NCBI GenBank assembly: GCA_018818785.1
Contig: JAHIRF010000008.1
Coordinates: 124,001-188,000 of the forward strand
Direction of reading: 5' to 3'
DNA length: 64,000 nucleotides
From: Thermoplasmatota archaeon
GTDB lineage: Archaea; Thermoplasmatota; Thermoplasmata; UBA10834
The position numbers and the translations under genes were made by a program. Numbering within the stretch: position 1 is the first letter of the stretch; each line of letters begins with the position of its first letter. The notes beneath the pieces were generated by a model. It had not been told where the DNA came from, did no database searches, and saw only the letters and a list, made by a program, of their open reading frames with translations. This document shows positions 34,011-42,924 of the stretch, piece after piece.

Positions 34011-34979
34011 CTATTCCTTGCTAGTGCCCCACGATTTCGTATAAGTGCCAGTGGCCATGAACACCCTTGAGATGTCCACGCCGAAACCCTCAGATCTCAT
34101 CAGCATCTCGCTGCTGTCCATTAGGGTGCGTCCCAAAGCTACGCTCTCTCCGCTTAGCGACATCACGGCTACGACATCCCCTTTCCTGATGCTCTCATCC
34201 AGAGAGATAATACCAGGCATCGCGAGGTTCGCTCCGTGACAGATCGCGTCCACTGCGGAATCCTTGACCACTATCTTTGGCATGTGGGAAAGGAGCGACT
34301 CCAGCGGCTTCATCATCTTGGCCAGGTGCGAGCTGTCGCCGGACCTGTGCGCCTCGATGGCGTCTCGGAGGTCGTGGAGCGTGACAGCGTCGTCCTCCAC
34401 GAGCGCCCCAGCCCTCGTCCTTCTGAGGTCTTGGAGGTGCGCCCCGACTGCGAGCGCATCCCCGACATCGACCGCGAGGCTCCTGATATACGTCCCCGCA
34501 TCGCACTTGACATCGAACAGGATGTCCCTTCCGGATGATTCGAGCAGGTTCAACTCGTGTACCCTCCTCGCCCTCTGTTCTCGCTTGACCGCTGATCTCA
34601 TCGGTGGCGTCTGGAATATCTCGTCCGTGAACTCCTTGAACACATTCTCAAGCCTGGTCTTGTCCACGTTGCCGTGCATCCTCATGACCCCGACATACGC
34701 CTTCGTGCCGTAATGTAGGACATCCATGGCACGGACACATATCCCGACGCCGACGGGCAAGACCCCGGTCACCCGAGGGTCCAGCGTGCCACCATGAGCA
34801 GCCTTGTCGGCACCGATCATCTCCTTCACCCATGTCGTAATCTGGTGGGAGGTCGGTCCCGATGGCTTGTCGATCACGACGACTCCGTTGGCCATGAGCT
34901 CGTCCACGGATCTGTCCTCGGGCCGTTTGCCTGTCCCAGACCTAGACGCCTTCTTGGACTTGACGAGCATCTTCGACAT
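34011..34979 (-). CDS. cbf5: rRNA/tRNA pseudouridine synthase Cbf5
   Basis: The 322-residue TruB-family enzyme has catalytic Asp in HGGTLDPRVTGVLPV (about residue 68), VKREQRARRVHEL and GTYIRSLAVDVG motifs, and a C-terminal PUA domain (about 240-315). In archaea Cbf5 works with Nop10, Gar1 and L7Ae on H/ACA guide RNAs, and can modify tRNA U55 alone. A strong AAGGAGGAT precedes the ATG. It overlaps cmk by 38 bp and is the last gene of the ribosomal superoperon. The usual eL14 gene is missing here. Confidence 0.95.
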   Translation of the reverse strand: MSKMLVKSKKASRSGTGKRPEDRSVDELMANGVVVIDKPSGPTSHQITTWVKEMIGADKAAHGGTLDPRVTGVLPVGVGICVRAMDVLHYGTKAYVGVMRMHGNVDKTRLENVFKEFTDEIFQTPPMRSAVKREQRARRVHELNLLESSGRDILFDVKCDAGTYIRSLAVDVGDALAVGAHLQDLRRTRAGALVEDDAVTLHDLRDAIEAHRSGDSSHLAKMMKPLESLLSHMPKIVVKDSAVDAICHGANLAMPGIISLDESIRKGDVVAVMSLSGESVALGRTLMDSSEMLMRSEGFGVDISRVFMATGTYTKSWGTSKE

Positions 34980-35508
34980 GGATCCTCCTTACCTCCTTGA
35001 TAATGATGTCCGTGATATCGTCGGGCGTCATCTCGCCCGATTCGAGCCACAGATCGTAAGAGCACTTGTCCGAGACATCTATCCCGTAATACGCCTTGTA
35101 TCGCTTCTTCTCGGACCGTTCCCTGGAGTTCATCTCATTTAGGACGGTCTCGAAATCATTGCCCTCTCTCTCCACTATACGCTTCGCCCTCACATTCTCT
35201 GGCGCATCGATGTATATCGTTAGTCCAGGAATATCGTTCCGTTTCATCAGGGCTGCGGTCAGCCGTCCCTCGAGCACCACGTCGGTCTTCGATTCCGCGA
35301 TCTTCATAGTGCGGTCGTCCAGCTCCTTGTCTATGGTCTCGTTCTCCTCCGCGAGGGCACCGAACGTCTCCAGGCTCACGCCTCTCTCGGAAGCCATCTG
35401 TCTGAAAATCTGACCGACGAGCACCAGCTCATAACCGAGCCTCTGGGCGACGAGCGCGGACACGGTGGTCTTTCCGCTCCCAGGGGGGCCGGATATAGCG
35501 ATTCTCAT
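34942..35508 (-). CDS. cmk: Cytidylate kinase, archaeal type
   Basis: The 188-residue P-loop kinase begins MRIAISGPPGSGKTT. VLEGRLTAALM and AKRIVEREG correspond to the nucleotide-binding and lid segments of archaeal CMP kinases. It phosphorylates CMP/dCMP with ATP. Its place between the DUF106 gene and cbf5 is standard in archaea, although eL34 normally precedes it. ATG 35508 is preferred to the TTG two codons upstream. Confidence 0.93.
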   Translation of the reverse strand: MRIAISGPPGSGKTTVSALVAQRLGYELVLVGQIFRQMASERGVSLETFGALAEENETIDKELDDRTMKIAESKTDVVLEGRLTAALMKRNDIPGLTIYIDAPENVRAKRIVEREGNDFETVLNEMNSRERSEKKRYKAYYGIDVSDKCSYDLWLESGEMTPDDITDIIIKEVRRIHVEDARQVQEGV

Positions 35509-35520
35509 CAGCAACCATCC

Positions 35521-36225
35521 TTAATGCTTATATCGATCGAGAGGCGGCGCGACGCCCACCGTCTCGAGTTCCCTCAGCCTTCTGCTGAAGCTGAACATCT
35601 TGAGGAATCTCTGGAGCACCTGTCCGAATGGCAACGTCATGAGAGAATAGAGCAGCACCCAGTTGGGCAGCAGGTTCGAATTCCTCATGTTCGAGTTGAA
35701 CTCCCACGGGACCGAGAACACGGTAGAACCAAGACCTATGTACACGAAGTTGGCCAACCATGCGAAGATGGGGATGATCACCAGCATCGTTATGGGCATG
35801 AGCTTGAACTGCGATTGCGTCGTCTTGAGCGACGCCGACATTATCTGCGGCTGGAGCTCCATGAGCTTCTTCAGCTTGTAGGTATTGTTGCTCGTCCTGG
35901 CCTCCCTCATCTCCTTCGAGAAGGCGGACTGTATCCTCTGGTTCCTTGCCTGGCCCACCCAGTCGATGAAGAAGTGCCTGACCGATATGCTGAAGCAGGT
36001 CATGACGAGACCGCTCAATAGCAGCGTGACGATCGGGTACTCCCCGTTGAAGCCTACGACAGGCTCGAGACCGTAACCCACGATCTCTCCCAGTCCCTCT
36101 CGGATGCTCGGGTTGAACAGGATGAATATGGCGAACATGAACGCCATCAGCATCACTAGCTGATTGGTCATGTTAGATCCGGCCGGTTTCCCGGCTGGAC
36201 CTCCGGCTGTGCCGCTGCTTGCCAT
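35521..36225 (-). CDS. DUF106/EMC3-TMCO1 superfamily membrane insertase-like protein
   Basis: The 234-residue protein has three to four membrane helices, one near residues 22-42, one near 65-85 and a pair at about 140-205. A cytoplasmic, basic coiled segment (about 95-135) lies between the second and third. Archaeal DUF106 proteins are the counterparts of bacterial YidC and eukaryotic EMC3/TMCO1/GET1 and assist membrane protein insertion. It lies 4 bp after secY, so insertase and translocon are co-expressed with ribosomal proteins. adk, which often separates the two, is absent. Confidence 0.92.
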   Translation of the reverse strand: MASSGTAGGPAGKPAGSNMTNQLVMLMAFMFAIFILFNPSIREGLGEIVGYGLEPVVGFNGEYPIVTLLLSGLVMTCFSISVRHFFIDWVGQARNQRIQSAFSKEMREARTSNNTYKLKKLMELQPQIMSASLKTTQSQFKLMPITMLVIIPIFAWLANFVYIGLGSTVFSVPWEFNSNMRNSNLLPNWVLLYSLMTLPFGQVLQRFLKMFSFSRRLRELETVGVAPPLDRYKH

Positions 36226-36229
36226 CTAC

Positions 36230-37825
36230 TTACTCTCCGCCGAAGAACCCTCTCATCACAGGGTGCATCTCCATCATCTGCTCTCGGCCTATCGCATCGT
36301 AGAGCTGTATCATTATACCGACCGCGAGCAGGACACCGGTTCCTGTAGCATTACCTACAGTACCTATGAGGTCAGCTCCCGCGGCTAAACCACCTACCGT
36401 AGCGCCGGATATCACCGTGACCACAGGAATATACCGCTCAAGCACGCGCTTGAGCACTCTGGGATCCCGTCTGAAACCAGGTATCTGCATGCCGCTCGAC
36501 TCTATCTGCGAGGCGACCGCTTCGGGACCCATGTTCGTGGTCTCTATCCAGAACTTGGCGAACATGATCGATCCTACTATCATTACCGAGACGTAGACGA
36601 TGACGTGTATGCCTATCTGCAGGGTCGATTTGACCACCACCCCGCCAGACAGGTTCGAATTATACGACGCTAGGTACTCCGGACTCAGCATGGGTAGAAG
36701 CCAATCGCTAACACCGTTAACTGTTGATAGATAATACGCTAAACCAGCGGCAGGCGTGGTGCTACCCTCAGCATAGTATCCTAACATCCAATTATTGCCG
36801 AGCAAGGGCATGTTCATGAAGCTCCCGTGGCTCCAGAAAAGCATCGAGAACATGCTCACGTTTGCCAGCAGCGCGGCCATCAATATGACAGGGATGTTGG
36901 ATGCGTATATCAGCTTGATCGGATACCTTCCCCTCGCACCCCTCGCACCTCCATGCGAGAGAGGCAGTTCTATCCTGCTGGATTCGGTATATGCAACGAA
37001 TAGGAATATGACAATGGTGCCAATGAGCGCGACCATCGGGTTCGGCTGCGCTAAGAAGATCTGTTCATAGCCGCCGCTAGATAATTCCGGCGCGGACATA
37101 TGGTGGAACATATAGATCGTCTTCGGCAACGTCCCTGCGGGAGGGTTGTTCACACTCAAAGCCGTGCTCGGGTCCGCGGAATGCCAGTTCAACGTGCCTG
37201 TGAATATCTGCTGCGCGACACCGGCTGCGATGAAGAGCGAGATACCGCTGCCTATGCCCCACTTGGACACTACCTCGTCCATGAGGAACACCAGGTATGA
37301 ACCTGCGAACAGCTGCGCGACTATGAGCATCCTAGCCATCGAGTCGCCGTTGCCGCCTATGAACGAGCCCATGCCGTCCACGAACTTCTGGGACGGCTCC
37401 ATGAACCCGTAGACCTGAGGCACGGACTCGACAATGATCATCACTATGACCAGGAGCTTCTGCGTGCCCTGGTATATCGCCTTGTCCTCCTCGTTCTTGA
37501 GGTTGAGCTTGATGATCTTGGCACCGGTGAACAGCTGCATGATGATAGAACCGGTGACGATCGGACCGATACCAAGGTGCATCAGAGAGAACTGCGCGCC
37601 TGCAAGTATCGCCCTGTACTGTGCGAACAGGTCGACTCTAGTTTCCGCGTCAAGCCCATAGATGACGACATTCGTCATCGCGAAGTAGATGATGAGTATG
37701 AGGATGATCCACATCATCTTCGTTCTGAAATGAACATGCCCTTCTGGCCTGGTCACGGCCGGTAACCGGTCCGTGATCGGCTTGAGCTTGTAGAGCATGC
37801 TCTTCTCTTCTTTGCCCTCCGCCAT
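36230..37825 (-). CDS. secY: Preprotein translocase subunit SecY
   Basis: The 531-residue channel has ten helices, with a cytoplasmic amphipathic N-terminus (LYKLKPITDRLPAVTRPEGHV). The plug and gate region follows helix 1. Cytoplasmic loops include ESSRIELPLSHGGARGARGRYPIK, which contacts the ribosome. It is longer than typical archaeal SecY (about 450-490) because of enlarged external loops around residues 205-250 and 330-380. SecE and SecG are not in the window. ATG 37825 is used; GTG 37831 is in frame. Confidence 0.97.
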   Translation of the reverse strand: MAEGKEEKSMLYKLKPITDRLPAVTRPEGHVHFRTKMMWIILILIIYFAMTNVVIYGLDAETRVDLFAQYRAILAGAQFSLMHLGIGPIVTGSIIMQLFTGAKIIKLNLKNEEDKAIYQGTQKLLVIVMIIVESVPQVYGFMEPSQKFVDGMGSFIGGNGDSMARMLIVAQLFAGSYLVFLMDEVVSKWGIGSGISLFIAAGVAQQIFTGTLNWHSADPSTALSVNNPPAGTLPKTIYMFHHMSAPELSSGGYEQIFLAQPNPMVALIGTIVIFLFVAYTESSRIELPLSHGGARGARGRYPIKLIYASNIPVILMAALLANVSMFSMLFWSHGSFMNMPLLGNNWMLGYYAEGSTTPAAGLAYYLSTVNGVSDWLLPMLSPEYLASYNSNLSGGVVVKSTLQIGIHVIVYVSVMIVGSIMFAKFWIETTNMGPEAVASQIESSGMQIPGFRRDPRVLKRVLERYIPVVTVISGATVGGLAAGADLIGTVGNATGTGVLLAVGIMIQLYDAIGREQMMEMHPVMRGFFGGE

Positions 37826-37900
37826 CAGCACCCTTCCTCTTGTCCCACGGCTCTAGTGTTATCCTATGGTTTCAAAGGACACTCGCGTGCCCCGCAGACA

Positions 37901-37925
37901 GGAGCCACCCATCAGGTGGTCGTCC
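37901..37925 (-). promoter_or_regulatory. Hairpin between rpl15 and secY
   Basis: CCACC-catca-GGTGG (37905-37919), extended by GGA and TCC, forms a stem in the 106-nt spacer, the second largest gap within this superoperon. It could modulate or partly terminate transcription before secY. Confidence 0.35.
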
Positions 37926-37931
37926 TGAAGG

Positions 37932-38357
37932 TCATTCCTTGATCAGTTCCCCACCGGCCGCCTTGAGCTTCTCCGCGGCTTTGGCAGATGCTTCCGCAAC
38001 CTTGACTGAGATCGGTAGGTTTATCCTGCCCGTTCCCAGCAATTTGTCCACACCCATCTTGGTAAGGTCCACGATCCATTTCCCGTTCTTCTCGGTCGCG
38101 AATCCATCTTTCGCCAGTGTAGGCAAGGTCGCCTCGACCTCCGAGAGGTTGATGGTCACCTTGCTTTCCACTACGGATTGTGGCCTCTTGAACCCGTGGT
38201 GGCCGAAATGATTGGGATAGTACTTAACCGTGCTTATCCACTTGTGTTTGTGAAGGCCTGCGTTTCCGCGGCCGCCCCTCAGGCCAGCACCCCTGCCGGC
38301 CTTCTGGCCACGCCCGTGGGTCCTGCTTCCCCTGAACTTGCTGGTCCTACTTACCAT
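37932..38357 (-). CDS. rpl15: Ribosomal protein uL15
   Basis: This 141-residue large-subunit protein starts with the basic, glycine-rich arm SKFRGSRTHGRGQKAGRG that threads into 23S rRNA, and ends with the globular domain (VTINLSEVEATLP to the C-terminus). Length is normal for archaea. Its ATG directly abuts the uL30 stop. Confidence 0.97.
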   Translation of the reverse strand: MVSRTSKFRGSRTHGRGQKAGRGAGLRGGRGNAGLHKHKWISTVKYYPNHFGHHGFKRPQSVVESKVTINLSEVEATLPTLAKDGFATEKNGKWIVDLTKMGVDKLLGTGRINLPISVKVAEASAKAAEKLKAAGGELIKE

Positions 38358-38846
38358 CTACTTCGCCTCCTGGGATTTCGGCAGCATCTTGTCGACGAGC
38401 GTCTCCATCGCCGCCCCTCGGTATCCGAGGGCGCCGCCATTCGCGAACTGCAGCTTCGCACCCTTGTAACCTGTCCTTGGCGGATGCATCCTGAGGACCG
38501 GCTTCAGCCCTTTGACATCGGAGAGCTTCGCCTCTCCTTTCTCGACCGCCTTCGCGAGCGAGAGTATCGATGTGTATGTCGAGTTCTCCTTGACGAACGC
38601 GTCAGTGAGCCTATCGCCGCCGACCACCTCGCCTCTGTGGAAGAGGAGCCGCGCGATCGTCTCGTGGGAGACCTCGCCCCAAGTGACGAAATCCTTCACC
38701 ATCTGTAGCATACCCTTGTTACAGTCGTTCACTGGGAGTAGTACGCAATGGTTAGGCCTGAACAGTCTGAGCATCTCCATAGTCTCAACGACCTTGTGGT
38801 TTATCCTTGAATGGCCACGAACCCTTACTACCGCAACTGTAGGCAT
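38358..38846 (-). CDS. rpl30: Ribosomal protein uL30
   Basis: The 162-residue archaeal-length uL30 has an N-terminal ferredoxin-like fold (VAVVRVRGHSRINHKVVETMEMLRL) and the archaeal/eukaryotic C-terminal extension ending HPPRTGYKGAKLQFANGG. It binds 23S rRNA near 5S rRNA. It joins uS5 stop to uL15 start without gaps. Confidence 0.97.
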   Translation of the reverse strand: MPTVAVVRVRGHSRINHKVVETMEMLRLFRPNHCVLLPVNDCNKGMLQMVKDFVTWGEVSHETIARLLFHRGEVVGGDRLTDAFVKENSTYTSILSLAKAVEKGEAKLSDVKGLKPVLRMHPPRTGYKGAKLQFANGGALGYRGAAMETLVDKMLPKSQEAK

Positions 38847-39569
38847 CTAACTCCCCTCCTGCTCTTTGGCGACCTCGCCCTCGTTCTCGGCCGATTCCTC
38901 GACCACGATCGGGGACGGTGCAATATGCATCTTGACGGGTCCAGAGACGATGTTCAGCCTCTCCTTCTGCTCGCCGGTGATCCTCACTGCGGAGGTCTGC
39001 CTGAGAGCCTCGAACGCAGCTATGGAGTAGTTTATGGTGGTCTTCGTGTGTCCCTTCGTGAACCCCCATGCATCCTCCACGCCCGCCATCTTGATGACGC
39101 TCTTCGCGATCTTGCCGACCGCGAGACCGGTACCTCTCGGTGCTGGCTTGACTGTGACGACGACCGATCCAGCACGTCCTTGTACGTTGAACGGCAACGA
39201 GTGAGGCGTGAGGCACCCGCATTCCCACGAGCCGCAGCCTCTCTTGACCTCGATTATGTTCAGTTTGGCGACGTCTATCGCGGCCCTGATCGCAGGTCCG
39301 ACTTCCTTGCCCTTGAACCTTCCAAGGCCTACGAAGCCATCTTGGTTGCCGACGACGACGGTTATCGCGAACCTGACTCTTCGTCCAGAGTCGGTCATAC
39401 GCTGGACCATGTTCACGTCCAGCACCTCGTCCACGAGATCCGGGAGAAGTATGTCCACTATCTCCGGTTCCCTGAGCGGGAGCCTCGTATTGAGAGCTTC
39501 GCTCATCGTGGTGATCTTACCCTGCGAGACGAGCTTTCCCAGCATCGTCTTCGGGATCCACTCTGCCAT
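38847..39569 (-). CDS. rps5: Ribosomal protein uS5
   Basis: The 240-residue small-subunit protein has a double-stranded-RNA-binding-like N-terminal domain with [28 protein letters not shown] and a C-terminal domain with [10 protein letters not shown]. It shapes the mRNA entry tunnel and decoding fidelity. An acidic tail ([13 protein letters not shown]) is an extra feature. The start at 39569 (MAEWIPKTM) shares one base with the uL18 stop; longer in-frame extensions have no homology. Confidence 0.96.
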   Translation of the reverse strand: MAEWIPKTMLGKLVSQGKITTMSEALNTRLPLREPEIVDILLPDLVDEVLDVNMVQRMTDSGRRVRFAITVVVGNQDGFVGLGRFKGKEVGPAIRAAIDVAKLNIIEVKRGCGSWECGCLTPHSLPFNVQGRAGSVVVTVKPAPRGTGLAVGKIAKSVIKMAGVEDAWGFTKGHTKTTINYSIAAFEALRQTSAVRITGEQKERLNIVSGPVKMHIAPSPIVVEESAENEGEVAKEQEGS

Positions 39570-40072
39570 CAGTGTCCACCTCCAATCTTCTTCTTGACTT
39601 CTTCGAACGCCGCCTCGGTACCTTCCTTCATGTGCTTGCCAGATATGCGCTCTCCCACTGGCAGCACTTCCTTGCCGTGCGGGATCTCTACGCCAGCATC
39701 GAGCAGCCCCTTGAGGGCCGCGAACAGCAAGTTGCCCTTGGTCGGCTCGTGCAGACCGATGTCCAGCACCGCCTCTTCGATGCCCTTCTCCTTGGCCCTC
39801 GTGCCTGCGAGGTAACCTGTGAGGTAGGCACCTGGCGAGTTCTTGCCAGAGAGCTTCCATCCCAGCTCGGCCAGCTCGGTCGAGACTGCCGATGCGAGGA
39901 CGAAGTCGCCCCCGTCCTTGTATTCTATCAACTGTATCGTCATGTTCTTGTTAGACTTACGAACGACCGCTCTCGGAACATGGCTCCGGAGCAGCGCCGC
40001 CCTCCGCCTGTAATCCGTGCGGCCCTCGCGTCTCCTTCTGAACGGAACTCTGTATCTAGGTCCTGTGGCCAT
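39569..40072 (-). CDS. rpl18: Ribosomal protein uL18
   Basis: This 167-residue archaeal uL18 binds 5S rRNA, with a basic N-terminus ([18 protein letters not shown]) followed by the [12 protein letters not shown] core. ATG 40072 is used because GGAG sits at proper distance; a GTG nine bases upstream overlaps the eL19 stop. Confidence 0.96.
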   Translation of the reverse strand: MATGPRYRVPFRRRREGRTDYRRRAALLRSHVPRAVVRKSNKNMTIQLIEYKDGGDFVLASAVSTELAELGWKLSGKNSPGAYLTGYLAGTRAKEKGIEEAVLDIGLHEPTKGNLLFAALKGLLDAGVEIPHGKEVLPVGERISGKHMKEGTEAAFEEVKKKIGGGH

Positions 40073-40077
40073 CTTGC

Positions 40078-40527
40078 TCACTCCTTCAATATGCCTTCGG
40101 ACCTGAGGTGCGAGTCGAGGTGCGGCCTGTTCTTGAACATTCCACCCTTGGCCCTCATGTAGTACTTCCTGTAGGTCCTGGTGTCTATCTTACCATTTTC
40201 TCTGAGCTCCCTCAACCTTATCCTGATGGGTCGGATGGACTGCATCCAGACCTCCTTCGAGGGCTTCCTCGCGTTCTTCGTGCCACGCCTGGAACCCTGG
40301 CCCTTCCTGCGGCCTTTGGCCTTCTGGTCCTTATTATGGTTGGCCCTGCCTCTGGACACACCGGTCTTCTGCCTCGCGGCGATGGTGCCCGAGGCGATGA
40401 GGGTCCTCACATCCGCCCTCGTGATGGCGTCTGCTGCGTCTTCCGTTCGGTTCGGGTCTATCCAGACTCTGTTCTCACCGCACTTGAGCAGCTCCGAAGC
40501 GACCCTCCTCTGATTCTTCAGATCCAT
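40078..40527 (-). CDS. rpl19e: Ribosomal protein eL19
   Basis: This 149-residue protein is found only in archaea and eukaryotes. The N-terminal domain (LKNQRRVASELLKCGENRVWIDP) is followed by a very basic linker (RGRANHNKDQKAKGRRKGQGS) and a long C-terminal helix. It spans the large subunit toward the subunit bridge. ATG 40527 overlaps the eL32 3' region by only a few bases of spacing. Confidence 0.96.
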   Translation of the reverse strand: MDLKNQRRVASELLKCGENRVWIDPNRTEDAADAITRADVRTLIASGTIAARQKTGVSRGRANHNKDQKAKGRRKGQGSRRGTKNARKPSKEVWMQSIRPIRIRLRELRENGKIDTRTYRKYYMRAKGGMFKNRPHLDSHLRSEGILKE

Positions 40528-40529
40528 GG

Positions 40530-41309
40530 TCACACGCTCCTGTTGAGTACTCTGATCTTGAGTTCATCGGCCTTCGCCTCGATCTCGATGCGCTTCTTCA
40601 TGCCGACCTTGTGTGCGATCCTCGCGGCCTCTACCTCGGGGTTTATCTTCTCGAGGTCCCGGACGTTATGGACCATCACCTCTCTGAATCCCGATGGATG
40701 CAGATACCTCGCGAGCTTCGGGGAGCCGTAGCCGATCGACACGACCGGTCGCCTGTATCCGAAGTTCTGCCTCATCTTGGAGTGCATACCCATCGGCTTC
40801 CTCCATTTGACTTTCTGAAGCCTTGGCCTCTTGTGCCATTCCTGCCTGAGGAACTCGGGCCTTCGGGATTGTATCTCCGCGCGCTTCTTGAGCGCATCCA
40901 GCATCTCCTTCGAGAGTTTGGGCTTGAGCTTGACTTTGTATCCGATGTCCTCGTCGTCTCCGATCTTGACGTCCTCTTCCTCATCGTCCTTGATCTCGAC
41001 GTCTTCGTCCTCATCGGCTTCCTTCACCTTGCGCGTCTTGGGGGCGGGCTTCTCGTCAGCCTCCACCTCTGCCTCGGCCTCGTCTCCCTCTTCGTCGGGT
41101 TCGACACCGAGCTCCTCGCGCCAGTGTTCGATGGTCTTCGGGCCCACGCCCTTGCAGTGCTCGTGGATCTCCGTCACACGGGCATCGTCAGCGAGCGCTT
41201 CGGCCAGATCGTCTAACGTCTCTATGCCCAAGGCTGCGAGTTTCTCGACGTACTCCTCCTTGAACATCTTGAGCTTCATGAAATCCTGTTGATCCTTCTT
41301 CTCTGCCAA
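40530..41309 (-). CDS. rpl32e: Ribosomal protein eL32 with helix-hairpin-helix N-terminal extension
   Basis: The 259-residue protein is nearly twice the eukaryotic length. Residues about 15-75 form a helix-hairpin-helix-like domain (LAALGIETLDDLAEAL and CKGVGPKTIEHWREEL). About 75-125 are strongly acidic. The eL32 core begins at about 130 (RRPEFLRQEWHKRPRLQKVKWRKP). Euryarchaeal eL32 proteins are known to carry such an extension. Start is TTG 41309, seven bases after GGGAGGTGA; no ATG fits the N-terminal domain. Confidence 0.93.
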   Translation of the reverse strand: MAEKKDQQDFMKLKMFKEEYVEKLAALGIETLDDLAEALADDARVTEIHEHCKGVGPKTIEHWREELGVEPDEEGDEAEAEVEADEKPAPKTRKVKEADEDEDVEIKDDEEEDVKIGDDEDIGYKVKLKPKLSKEMLDALKKRAEIQSRRPEFLRQEWHKRPRLQKVKWRKPMGMHSKMRQNFGYRRPVVSIGYGSPKLARYLHPSGFREVMVHNVRDLEKINPEVEAARIAHKVGMKKRIEIEAKADELKIRVLNRSV

Positions 41310-41314
41310 ACCGC

Positions 41315-41857
41315 TCACCTCCCGGGCTTCTCCGTGATGTATATGCCATCCTGGAATATCCTGGGGTCGAATCCCCTGATCTTCGTGGCCCTCTCTATGT
41401 TCGCGGCGGTCTGTCCGACCTCCTCGATGTCCGAGCCGTTCAGGAGGACCTGGTCGCCCTTGACCGTGACCTTCGTCTTCCCTAGGATGCTCGTCTTCCT
41501 CGGGCACTTCTCACCAAGGAAGTTCTCGACCACGAACGTGTCACCCTTCACCGATGCCTTGATCGGGAAGTGGGCGTACACGATCTTCATCTTGTACTCG
41601 AAGCCTTCTGTGACTCCGAGTATCATGTTGCGCATGTGCGCCGCATAGGTGCCGACAAGCGCCCTCTCCTTCGCCCTCATGGTCTCGCACGAGACGAAGA
41701 AATCCTTCCCCTTCTGTGCGATCCTGATCTTCGGGTGGTGGAGTCTCCTGGAGATCTCCCCCTTCGGCCCCTTGACCTTGACCATGCCGTTGTCGAGGGT
41801 GACCTGGACCTTCTCCGGCACCTTGACCTGCTCCGTCACCAAACCTTCGGAAGTCAT
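41315..41857 (-). CDS. rpl6: Ribosomal protein uL6
   Basis: The 180-residue uL6 has two similar RNA-binding domains. The C-terminal one contains the conserved RIFQDGIYITEKPGR end. It sits near the GTPase centre and the sarcin-ricin loop. ATG 41857 follows GAGGTG and is 10 bp after the uS8 stop; an upstream in-frame start at 41878 would overlap uS8. Confidence 0.96.
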   Translation of the reverse strand: MTSEGLVTEQVKVPEKVQVTLDNGMVKVKGPKGEISRRLHHPKIRIAQKGKDFFVSCETMRAKERALVGTYAAHMRNMILGVTEGFEYKMKIVYAHFPIKASVKGDTFVVENFLGEKCPRKTSILGKTKVTVKGDQVLLNGSDIEEVGQTAANIERATKIRGFDPRIFQDGIYITEKPGR

Positions 41858-41867
41858 CTGTGACACC

Positions 41868-42257
41868 TCAGTATACATACGCCAGGAGCTTGCCCCCGAC
41901 GCCTCCTTTCTTTGCCTCGGAGTGGTTCACGACCCCCTTGGTGGTCGTGAGTATCAGCACGCCGAAGTCCTGGGCAGGAAGGTATCTCGCCTCGAACTTC
42001 TCGAGGTCGGTCGTCTTCACCGAGTACCTTGGTCTTATGACCCCGCAATTGTTTATCTGGCCGGCCAGAGTGACTTTGAACATGCCGCTCCTTCCATCCT
42101 CCAGCAGCTCGAACTGCTTGATGTATCCGCTCTCCTCCATCACCCGGAGGACGCGTCCGATGAGCTTGGACGACGGCTTGATGTAGCATTCTCCCTTACC
42201 GACTTTCTCTGCGTTCTTGATGGTAACCATCGCGTCATTGAGTGTATCTTGTTGCAT
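41868..42257 (-). CDS. rps8: Ribosomal protein uS8
   Basis: This 129-residue protein binds 16S rRNA helix 21 through its conserved C-terminal domain ([29 protein letters not shown], read in two parts). It begins [10 protein letters not shown]. Length is normal for archaea. In many organisms uS8 represses its own operon by binding mRNA; no target site was sought here. Confidence 0.96.
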   Translation of the reverse strand: MQQDTLNDAMVTIKNAEKVGKGECYIKPSSKLIGRVLRVMEESGYIKQFELLEDGRSGMFKVTLAGQINNCGVIRPRYSVKTTDLEKFEARYLPAQDFGVLILTTTKGVVNHSEAKKGGVGGKLLAYVY

Positions 42258-42268
42258 TTCTGGTCACC

Positions 42269-42415
42269 TCATGAGTATTTCCTGAATCCAATCTGTGGGG
42301 CGATCTCTCTGAAGCACTGTCTGCACAAGTGGAGCCCATATCTCCTTACGAGCCCCCTCTTCCTGCCGCACCTCAGGCACCCTATCTTTCTTCCAAACTG
42401 TTTCTTAGGCTTCAA
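42269..42415 (-). CDS. rps14: Ribosomal protein uS14, zinc-binding type
   Basis: A 48-residue protein translated from TTG 42415: it begins [19 protein letters not shown] and ends GFRKYS. Two CxxC pairs (CLRC and CRQC) bind zinc. The TTG overlaps the uL5 stop codon, which implies coupled translation. It is small and easily missed by length filters, but it occupies the standard place between uL5 and uS8. Confidence 0.95.
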   Translation of the reverse strand: MKPKKQFGRKIGCLRCGRKRGLVRRYGLHLCRQCFREIAPQIGFRKYS

Positions 42416-42924
42416 TCGACCACCTCTATGTTGAACTTGGACCTTACAAACTCCTGGCCTTCTTCCGTCGTGATCCTATGGTCCTTCGGGATGGATCTCT
42501 TCATGACCCGTCGTATCCTCACACGCTTGCCTGGTCGGCTCAACGAGATGCAGACATCTAGGCCGAATATGCCTATCTCCGGATCGTACTTCATGCCAGG
42601 GAAGTCCGTATAGTCCTGGATGCCGAAGGAGAAGTTGCCTTCCGGGTCGAATGACCACTTGGCCAGCTTGTTCTCCCTGATCCAGAGTGCCTTCTTGACG
42701 AACTCCTCGGCCTCTTCGCGCCTAAGGGTGACCTTGCACCCAATGTCCTGTCCCTCCCTGATGCCGAGGTCCCTGTTCGTGGTCTTCGCGATCGTGCGCA
42801 CGGGCTTCTTACCAGTGACCATCGCCAGGACCTTCACGGCTTTCAGGAGACGTTCTCCGGCGTCGCCGGCACCGATATTCACCACGACCTTTTCCAGTCG
42901 TATGTCTCTCATAACGTCGCTCAT
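42412..42924 (-). CDS. rpl5: Ribosomal protein uL5
   Basis: The 170-residue uL5 binds 5S rRNA and contacts the P-site tRNA. Conserved segments include [13 protein letters not shown] at the N-terminus, [21 protein letters not shown], and the C-terminal [14 protein letters not shown]. The start overlaps the eS4 stop by four bases. Confidence 0.97.
   Translation of the reverse strand: MSDVMRDIRLEKVVVNIGAGDAGERLLKAVKVLAMVTGKKPVRTIAKTTNRDLGIREGQDIGCKVTLRREEAEEFVKKALWIRENKLAKWSFDPEGNFSFGIQDYTDFPGMKYDPEIGIFGLDVCISLSRPGKRVRIRRVMKRSIPKDHRITTEEGQEFVRSKFNIEVVD

Noticed and set aside
40530-41507. Longer eL32 starting about 66 codons upstream
   Set aside because: The extension is an out-of-frame reading of uL6; the TTG at 41309 has a proper ribosome-binding site and starts the known N-terminal domain.
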